Assembly: GCA_964514235.1 (NCBI GenBank) | Contig: CAZEPV010000001.1 | Coordinates: 1 to 64,000, forward strand | Source of the DNA: JAAYRQ01 sp035647235 | GTDB lineage: Bacteria > Bacillota > Syntrophomonadia > Syntrophomonadales > Syntrophomonadaceae | Direction: 5' to 3' | DNA: 64,000 nucleotides | Shown here: piece after piece, positions 59,286 through 64,000 of the stretch | Position numbering within the stretch: position 1 is the stretch's first letter | How the letters are laid out: every line of letters starts with the position of its first letter | Translations under genes and position numbers: made by a program | Notes under the pieces: model-generated | What the model was told of the DNA's origin: nothing | Databases searched by the model: none | What the model saw: the letters and a program-made list of their open reading frames with translations, nothing else

Positions 59286-59993
59286 GTGAAGGAATTTCAG
59301 AAGCCTGCTTGGGGATTTGCCGAATTAGTGATAGTATATATAGGTATTTTATTAATTGGCTTTGTTGTGGGTATTTCGGGGGAGCTTGTAGAGCGCTTAT
59401 TTAACCTGCTGAAAATCCCCCTTACTAAGTTATCCTTCTTCTATGTAGGTTTTTTCATACAATTTATAGCTACAATTTCTTTAGTCTTATTAATGACAAT
59501 TTGGCTTAATCGGGCCAAATTAACCGATCTGGGCCTTAATCTAGTAAGTAAGGATAATTTTATAAAATATGGTCTATTCGGTGGACTAGTATTAATAATA
59601 ATCATTTTTCTTTTGGGTTTACCGATTAGCCATTTCAATCCCGAATTAGAGCCTCAACTATACGAACAGATGTTGAGGGCGGTTATCAGCGGTAATGATT
59701 TTATCTTATTATTTATAATCGGGGCTCTTTTAGCCCCCTTGGCAGAAGAACTATTTTATAGGGGTATGGTCTACCCCGTTTTCCGCCACAAATTGGGACC
59801 CATTCCTGCTATGATTATGGCGGGGACCTTATTTGGCATAGTACATTTTGACTCTTGGAGGGTAATTCCTTTAGCTGTTGGGGGTATAATTTTATGTTAT
59901 ATTTACGAGAAAACCAATAGTATTCTAGTAACTACTATGGCTCATGGGGTTTGGAATGGGCTTATGACCTTCTTGGTCCTTTATATTATTTAA
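59286..59993 (+). CDS. CPBP-family intramembrane glutamic protease
   Basis: 235 aa with about six TM segments. The Abi/CPBP motifs are visible: EExxxR in LAPLAEELFYRGMVYPVFR near residue 155, FGIVHFDSW with the conserved His, and a final HGVWNGL. Bacterial members process membrane peptides, act in bacteriocin immunity, or have unknown roles. Start GTG with AGGAGG upstream. Confidence 0.88.
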   Translation: MKEFQKPAWGFAELVIVYIGILLIGFVVGISGELVERLFNLLKIPLTKLSFFYVGFFIQFIATISLVLLMTIWLNRAKLTDLGLNLVSKDNFIKYGLFGGLVLIIIIFLLGLPISHFNPELEPQLYEQMLRAVISGNDFILLFIIGALLAPLAEELFYRGMVYPVFRHKLGPIPAMIMAGTLFGIVHFDSWRVIPLAVGGIILCYIYEKTNSILVTTMAHGVWNGLMTFLVLYII

Positions 59994-60028
59994 AATATTA
60001 GTATACGAATAAAAGGAGGGGTGAATAA

Positions 60029-60334
60029 GTGTCGGTATATGATTACAGGTGTGAAAATTGTGGAGATTTTGAAATTACACAGAAAATAACAGCAGAACCT
60101 CTTAAAGTATGTCCTACTTGTAATGGTCCAGTGAATAGACTGATTAGCAAAAATGTTGCAGTCATTCTAAAAGGTTCAGGCTTTTATAAAACGGACTCTG
60201 GTGATGCTCTCAAGGATAGAGCTCGGGCAGTAAATAAAGAAAGGCAAAAAGATAATGAAGCCGTTTTAGATGCTGATGTGAAGTCCTTTGTAGAGCAATC
60301 GGATAAAACTAGTAAAAAGATATTAGAGGCTTAG
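60029..60334 (+). CDS. FmdB-family zinc ribbon protein
   Basis: 101 aa. The N-terminal zinc ribbon has CENC (Y-x-YRCENCGDFE) and CPTC, the FmdB regulatory-protein pattern; GSGFYKTDS is the conserved follow-up. The C-terminal tail is charged. The role in most bacteria is unclear (first described beside formamidase). Start GTG with AAGGAGGGG. Confidence 0.9.
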   Translation: MSVYDYRCENCGDFEITQKITAEPLKVCPTCNGPVNRLISKNVAVILKGSGFYKTDSGDALKDRARAVNKERQKDNEAVLDADVKSFVEQSDKTSKKILEA

Positions 60335-60337
60335 GAA

Positions 60338-60364
60338 GTCCCCCGACATACAAGGGGGGCTTTA
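60338..60364 (+). terminator. Probable rho-independent terminator
   Basis: GTCCCCC and GGGGGGC with a 9-nt loop and a weak TTTAT tail, just after the FmdB gene. Confidence 0.55.
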
Positions 60365-60452
60365 TCCAGTATAAGTTAAAAATGTTAAAGGAATTTTATT
60401 TCTTTTATGGAAGTTATCAAATTAAGGATACCTTTATAGGAGTGATTAAGTA

Positions 60453-61154
60453 TTGATAGAAGCAATTACGTTTGATTTTTGGAATACCTTATATAGGCCG
60501 CCTACTAAAGAAATAGTGGATAATACGATAAGGAATATGTATATCCTTTTAAGGGAGGCGAATTATGAGGTAAGCCAGGCAAGCGTAAAGGATGCTTTTT
60601 GGCGGGCTTGGCAAAAAGCATATGATGGGCAAAGGGAAAGTGGGCTGGAAATTGGGCCGATTGGTCAAGTGCGGAAACTTCTAGAAATCCTAGATATTAA
60701 TTTAGATGAAACATTATTTGCCAAGTTTTATAGGGCCTTTACAGATACATTACTAGACTATCCACCACCACTCAATGATTATGTAGCTGAAACCTTACCT
60801 GGCTTGAGTAAACGTTTTAAATTAGCCGTAATATGTAATACAGGTATAACACCTGGTATGGGGTTAAGGAAGTTGATGGCTAAAGACAATATTCTGGAAT
60901 ATTTTACTGTCTTAACTTTTTCGGATGAATTAGGTGTAGCTAAACCTAAAAAAGCTATATTTAATCATACCTTAAATCTATTAGAAAGCCGAAGCAATGA
61001 AGCTGCCCATATAGGTGATGATGCTACCACTGATATTTGGGGAGCTAAAAATGCGGGAATGACCACCATATGGTTAGCGCCACATGCAGAGTATGCAGTA
61101 GTCGAAGCAGACTTTCATATTAGGGACATGAAAGCATTACTGACTTTGTTTTAA
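60453..61154 (+). CDS. HAD-superfamily hydrolase
   Basis: 233 aa. Motif I is ITFDFWNTLYRP with nucleophile D8; the usual second Asp two residues on is Trp, which fits HAD subgroups that are not classic phosphatases (or use another acid). Motif III lysine is in GVAKPKKAIFNHTL and motif IV in HIGDDATTDIWGAKNAGM. Substrate unknown. Start TTG at 60453 with AGGAGTG about 8 nt upstream. ComFB follows 12 nt after its stop. Confidence 0.85.
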   Translation: MIEAITFDFWNTLYRPPTKEIVDNTIRNMYILLREANYEVSQASVKDAFWRAWQKAYDGQRESGLEIGPIGQVRKLLEILDINLDETLFAKFYRAFTDTLLDYPPPLNDYVAETLPGLSKRFKLAVICNTGITPGMGLRKLMAKDNILEYFTVLTFSDELGVAKPKKAIFNHTLNLLESRSNEAAHIGDDATTDIWGAKNAGMTTIWLAPHAEYAVVEADFHIRDMKALLTLF

Positions 61155-61166
61155 GGAGTGATTGGT

Positions 61167-61439
61167 ATGGAAATTGTTAATATAGTAGAAAAACTTGTCT
61201 GGGAAAAAATTGACGAAATTTTAGCCTACAATCCCAATATGTGTAAATGTGATAAATGTAAACTGGATATGGCAACTTATGCACTAAATAGGTTAGATGC
61301 TAAATATGTTGCTAGTGAAAAGGGGGAACTCTATGCTCGGGCTGAGCATTTAGATCAAAACTTTCAAACTGCATTAGTAGTGGTCTTAACCGAAGCTATG
61401 GAAAAGATAGCTGCTAATCCAAGGCATGACAAGGAGTAA
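61167..61439 (+). CDS. ComFB-like late competence protein
   Basis: 90 aa with the ComFB pattern: VWEKIDEILAYNPNMCKCDK followed by CKLDMATYALNRLDAKYV (CxCxxC zinc-type cluster). In B. subtilis comFB lies between comFA and comFC, but its function is unknown; relatives bind c-di-GMP or zinc in some phyla. ATG at 61167 has AAGGAG 8 nt upstream; a GTG at 61158 is part of that site. It is followed by rnhA after 2 nt. Confidence 0.85.
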   Translation: MEIVNIVEKLVWEKIDEILAYNPNMCKCDKCKLDMATYALNRLDAKYVASEKGELYARAEHLDQNFQTALVVVLTEAMEKIAANPRHDKE

Positions 61440-61441
61440 TA

Positions 61442-61885
61442 ATGAAAAAACATATAGAAATATATACTGATGGAGCATGTTCAGGCAATCCTGGTCCTGG
61501 TGGCTGGGCTGCGGTTTTACTATACAAAGACAATAAAAAAGAAATTAGTGGGTTTGAACCTAATACAACTAATAATAGGATGGAATTATTAGCTGTGATT
61601 AAGGGTCTGGAGGCTCTGAAAGTAAGGGCTTGGGATGTTACAGTTTATTCGGACAGTGCTTATGTAGTTAATGCGATTAATAATTCGTGGCTAAATAATT
61701 GGCAGACTAACGGGTGGAAGAATAGCAAAAAGGAAGACGTAGCGAATCAGGATTTATGGCAAAGATTTCTAGAACTGAAAAACTTAAATAATATTAAATT
61801 TGTAAAAGTAAAAGGACATTCTGGTCATGTGTGGAATGAAAGATGTGATGAGTTAGCTACTAATGAGATAAAAATTAACAATTAA
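61442..61885 (+). CDS. rnhA: Ribonuclease HI
   Basis: 147 aa. The catalytic carboxylates align with E. coli numbering: D10 in IEIYTDGACSGNPGPGGW, E48 in NNRMELLAV, D71 in VTVYSDSAYV, and a C-terminal Asp in NERCDELATNE; KGHSGH supplies the conserved His. It degrades RNA in RNA-DNA hybrids. The basic hybrid-binding region is reduced. The start is 2 nt after the comFB stop, indicating coupling. Confidence 0.95.
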   Translation: MKKHIEIYTDGACSGNPGPGGWAAVLLYKDNKKEISGFEPNTTNNRMELLAVIKGLEALKVRAWDVTVYSDSAYVVNAINNSWLNNWQTNGWKNSKKEDVANQDLWQRFLELKNLNNIKFVKVKGHSGHVWNERCDELATNEIKINN

Positions 61886-61913
61886 TAACTATTTAGTAAG
61901 GGGTGGTCTTTAA

Positions 61914-62444
61914 TTGTTACAAGATTTAAAAGACCGTTTTTCTACTTGGCGGGTAAAAAAGGAACTAGCCTCTTATGGCAATAACCTGCGAGCTAGGAAT
62001 GCGGGGGAGATTTTTAAGGGTCAGGGTGCACAAATTCATGTAGGGCATGATGTTTTATTGGAAAGAAAAGTTAGATTATCATTAGGTGACAAGGCCCGCA
62101 TTTATATAGGAGATAATAGTTATTTAGGGGATTTTTCTAATGTCTTAGCAGTTGAGGAAGTTAGGATAGGTAAAGGTTGTGCTATTAGTTGGCATGTATT
62201 ATTTATGGATACTTCTTCACATCCCTTTGGATATCGGGGTGAAATCCCCCAAAGCAAAATTGCGCCCATAATTGTGGAAGATCATGTATGGATAGGATGC
62301 AGGGCAGTAATATTAAAAGGGGTTACGGTTGGGGAAGGCGCTATTATAGCTAATAATGCTGTGGTTACCAAAAATGTACCCCCCCGTACTATGGTAGCTG
62401 GGAATCCTGCTCTTGTTATTAAGGAAGATGTTATTTGGGAATAA
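61914..62444 (+). CDS. Hexapeptide-repeat acyltransferase
   Basis: 176 aa with a left-handed parallel beta-helix from about 45 to 170, as in maltose/galactoside and sugar O-acetyltransferases. It has DTSSHPFGYRGEIPQ, VEDHVWIGCRAVILKGVTV and the ending TMVAGNPALVIKED. The active His is probably in SSHPFG. It likely acetylates a sugar, with acceptor unknown. Start TTG at 61914 after AAGGGGTGG. Its last 10 nt overlap the next gene. Confidence 0.85.
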   Translation: MLQDLKDRFSTWRVKKELASYGNNLRARNAGEIFKGQGAQIHVGHDVLLERKVRLSLGDKARIYIGDNSYLGDFSNVLAVEEVRIGKGCAISWHVLFMDTSSHPFGYRGEIPQSKIAPIIVEDHVWIGCRAVILKGVTVGEGAIIANNAVVTKNVPPRTMVAGNPALVIKEDVIWE

Positions 62445-63079
62445 AAGTGGAAGTTTACTCTGGTGAAGAGGATGGTGTCCTGGGTATAGGGGTCAATATA
62501 ATAGATAAAAGGGCTAACTTAGCTGACCTACTAGCGGCCTGGCAGCCCCTATGTGATGATACAGACATTTTTAGGCCCTATGGTAATGCTATAAATGCAT
62601 CTTGCAAAGGATGCCTGATTAACTGTTGTAATACTGCTTATGTTATTCCAGATATAATCGCTTTTAAAAAAATATCTGCATATTTGGGTCTTAGTTATAG
62701 GGAATTTATCCAGAATTTTTTTCAAAAGGATAAAATAGAACATGGCTTACTTCGTCTCCAGCCTGAACCTTGTATATTTTTAAAAAATAATATCTGTACA
62801 ATTTATGAAAGGCGGACTTTATTGTGCCGCTTTTATTTATGCAGTCAATTATTACCTAGTACAGAGCAACTGATATATTCACTTACTTGGACTGGTGCGG
62901 CTGCTATGCAGCTTTTTGCCTGGGAAAAAGGACTTATTAAGCCTATTTTAAAAAAGGGACTAACTAGTTTTGACCTCTTGTTCGTGAATTTATTGGAGGA
63001 ATATCGTAGTGACCCTAAAATAAGGTGGTTCAGTGAAGCTGCTGGATATGAAGATGTGCCTTTGCAGCCGTTTTTGTAG
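62435..63079 (+). CDS. YkgJ-like cysteine cluster protein
   Basis: 214 aa. The Cys-rich motif CKGCLINCCNTAYVIPD and CIFLKNNICTIYERRTLLCRFYLC match the YkgJ/CxxCxxCC family, thought to bind zinc or an Fe-S cluster. The start is TTG at 62435 inside the end of the previous gene (overlap 10 nt); a GTG at 62447 is possible. The N-terminal 40 residues are variable. No precise function is known. Confidence 0.78.
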   Translation: MGIKVEVYSGEEDGVLGIGVNIIDKRANLADLLAAWQPLCDDTDIFRPYGNAINASCKGCLINCCNTAYVIPDIIAFKKISAYLGLSYREFIQNFFQKDKIEHGLLRLQPEPCIFLKNNICTIYERRTLLCRFYLCSQLLPSTEQLIYSLTWTGAAAMQLFAWEKGLIKPILKKGLTSFDLLFVNLLEEYRSDPKIRWFSEAAGYEDVPLQPFL

Positions 63080-63532
63080 GGGGCGTGAAAGGTAAGATGT
63101 GGAAGGTCTGGTGTGGCTTATCCTAAGACCCACCCTTTTTAAGTAGAGGCGATTTGAATCGCCCTTATATCTCGGCTACCTTCTCGGCGATACCGCCCCC
63201 CCGCCCCGAATGAATTCGGGGCTACGGGCAGGGGAATTTGGGATTATAGCAGGGAAGTTCGGGATGATGGGTGTATGGCCGAACGGGTTTAAAAATAATA
63301 CCGATTACTGATCCATTAGCGGGGAATGGACTTTAAAATGTAAGGTGCTGGGCTGTTAAGATAGGTGTGTATTTATGGTATGTTTTACTGTTGAACGGGA
63401 TGGTTTGACAGTATTTTTTGCTTTTAGGCAGGATTTTCAACTATTAACCTGAATATAATAACTGTTATACTTTTTTAAAACCTATATTTTTAGGTTGTGG
63501 TTCGGAGTCAATAAAAATAAGGAGGGTTAAAC
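63080..63532. other. Intergenic region with REP-like hairpins, no gene seen
   Basis: 453 nt of higher local G content with no ORF of note on either strand. It holds the REP-like pair listed separately. TTGACA at 63404 and TATAAT at 63454 are each present but not at usable spacing to one another. Confidence 0.5.
63143..63225. repeat. Second pair of GTAG-type REP-like hairpins
   Basis: GTAGA with GGCGATT TG AATCGCC at 63143-63163, and GCCCCGAA TGAA TTCGGGGC followed by TAC at 63203-63225. The two are in inverted orientation, GTAG outermost. It is the same modular pair as at 17698-17793 with the order swapped. Confidence 0.65.
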
Positions 63533-64000
63533 TTGAAAAGAAAAATTGCATTATTGTTGTGTATTTTCATGATCTTTACCTTAGTGGTGGGGTGTGGGGG
63601 GCAGTCGGCCCAAGATGAAGAAGTAATCAAATTAGGTTATTTGGGAGCTAAAACGGGTTCAGTAGCTAACTATGGAATCCCTGCAGAAAAGGGTATGAAA
63701 CTAGCTATTGAAGAAATAAATGAAAGTGGTGGGGTTTTAGGGAAAAAGCTAGTAGGTATCTACGAAGATAATAAAGGCGAAAACTCTGATGTGGCTGTTA
63801 TCGTAGATAAATATATTAGTCGGGATAAAGTAGTAGCACTCGTTGGGGACCCTTGTACTGGTCTTACTAAGGTAGCTGCTGATTTAGCCCAAAAGAACGA
63901 AATTGTCATTTTCTCCCCTGGAGCTACTGGTGATGGGGTAGTAGAAATTGGAGACTATGTATTTAGAAATACTTTACTAGACATATTTGCGGTGCCTGCA
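63533..64000 (+). CDS. Branched-chain-amino-acid-type ABC transporter binding lipoprotein (partial)
   Basis: The first 156 codons of a gene running off the window. TTG start at 63533 with AAGGAGGG 8 nt upstream. The lipoprotein signal ends in LVVGC21 (lipobox). The mature region matches the Peripla_BP_6 (LivJ-like) fold: VIKLGYLGAKTGSVANYGIP, LAIEEINESGGVLGKKLVG, and LVGDPCTGLTKVAADLAQKN. The type binds leucine/isoleucine/valine or related amides; the ligand here cannot be read. Permease and ATPase genes presumably follow outside. Confidence 0.9.
   Translation, partial: MKRKIALLLCIFMIFTLVVGCGGQSAQDEEVIKLGYLGAKTGSVANYGIPAEKGMKLAIEEINESGGVLGKKLVGIYEDNKGENSDVAVIVDKYISRDKVVALVGDPCTGLTKVAADLAQKNEIVIFSPGATGDGVVEIGDYVFRNTLLDIFAVPA

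Noticed and set aside
60453..61154. HAD protein as an inactive remnant because the second Asp is Trp
   Set aside because: Motifs III and IV are intact and this replacement occurs in normal HAD subgroups.
1..64000. CRISPR arrays, tRNA or rRNA genes
   Set aside because: No regularly spaced direct repeats and no recognisable tRNA or rRNA segments were seen when reading through.

Overview
The window is low-GC DNA from a Gram-positive, motile, very probably anaerobic and endospore-forming bacterium of the Firmicutes (class Clostridia is the best fit). The evidence is the strong AGGAGG-type ribosome binding sites with frequent TTG and GTG starts, the Firmicutes neighbourhood flaG-fliS-fliT-hpf-secA-prfB-ftsEX, a CotF-like coat protein, a long-form Hpf, a T-box leader, lipoprotein solute-binding proteins, DUF815 and ComFB family proteins, and a FixABCX-type electron-transfer set. 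Species cannot be named from sequence alone. No rRNA, tRNA or CRISPR array was recognised.

Layout. 1-2.9 kb: an accessory strip with the tail of an Rpn-like protein, an N-terminally truncated FliB-type flagellin methylase, a YjfB motility protein and an MntA-HepT toxin-antitoxin pair. 3-7.5 kb: flagellar accessory genes (conserved 181-aa protein, flaG, fliS, two FliT/FlgN-like chaperones; fliD is absent from its usual place) with two sigma-D/sigma-28-like promoters, then hpf. 7.5-17.6 kb: secA, motA, motB, prfB with its programmed frameshift, split transketolase, ftsE, ftsX and an EnvC-like M23 peptidase. 17.7-26 kb: glutamate dehydrogenase, a RAYT-type transposase with REP-like hairpins inside and beside it, an SMP-30 protein, a polar amino acid ABC transporter, a CotF-like protein and a large chemoreceptor. 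26-30.3 kb: a minus-strand HD-GYP / pyruvate-kinase-C-domain group with two tiny membrane proteins, and a 665-aa protein of unknown function. 30.3-42.2 kb: promoter, T-box leader, ilvD, then ilvB-ilvN-ilvC-leuA-leuC-leuD-leuB-cimA. This covers nearly all of valine, leucine and citramalate-route isoleucine synthesis. The scaffold has a 100-N gap inside the T-box region whose two edges are identical for 55 nt. 42.3-50 kb: a small unknown protein, an NDP-sugar pyrophosphorylase, a six-TM chemoreceptor, a BaiN-like flavoprotein and a MoxR/VWA pair. 50-56.7 kb: acyl-CoA dehydrogenase, FixC, FixX, EtfB, EtfA, and a convergent 2,4-dienoyl-CoA-reductase-like flavoenzyme. 56.9-63.1 kb: deoxynucleoside kinase, DUF815 ATPase, CPBP protease, FmdB zinc ribbon, HAD phosphatase, ComFB, RNase HI, a hexapeptide acyltransferase and a cysteine-cluster protein. 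63.5 kb to the end: the start of a branched-chain-amino-acid-type binding lipoprotein.

How the parts fit. The organism swims and senses (flagellar genes, MotAB, two chemoreceptors), makes its own branched-chain amino acids under tRNA-sensing control, imports amino acids and interconverts glutamate, and probably feeds electrons from acyl-CoA oxidation through EtfAB-FixCX to quinone and a low-potential carrier. The points most worth checking are: MotB with glycine where the proton-carrying aspartate belongs; the RAYT gene carrying two inverted copies of a GTAG-type REP hairpin in frame; a family of AT-rich intergenic repeats seeded around prfB and the ilv/leu genes; two tiny membrane proteins beside an orphan pyruvate-kinase C domain; and the assembly artefact in the ilvD leader.
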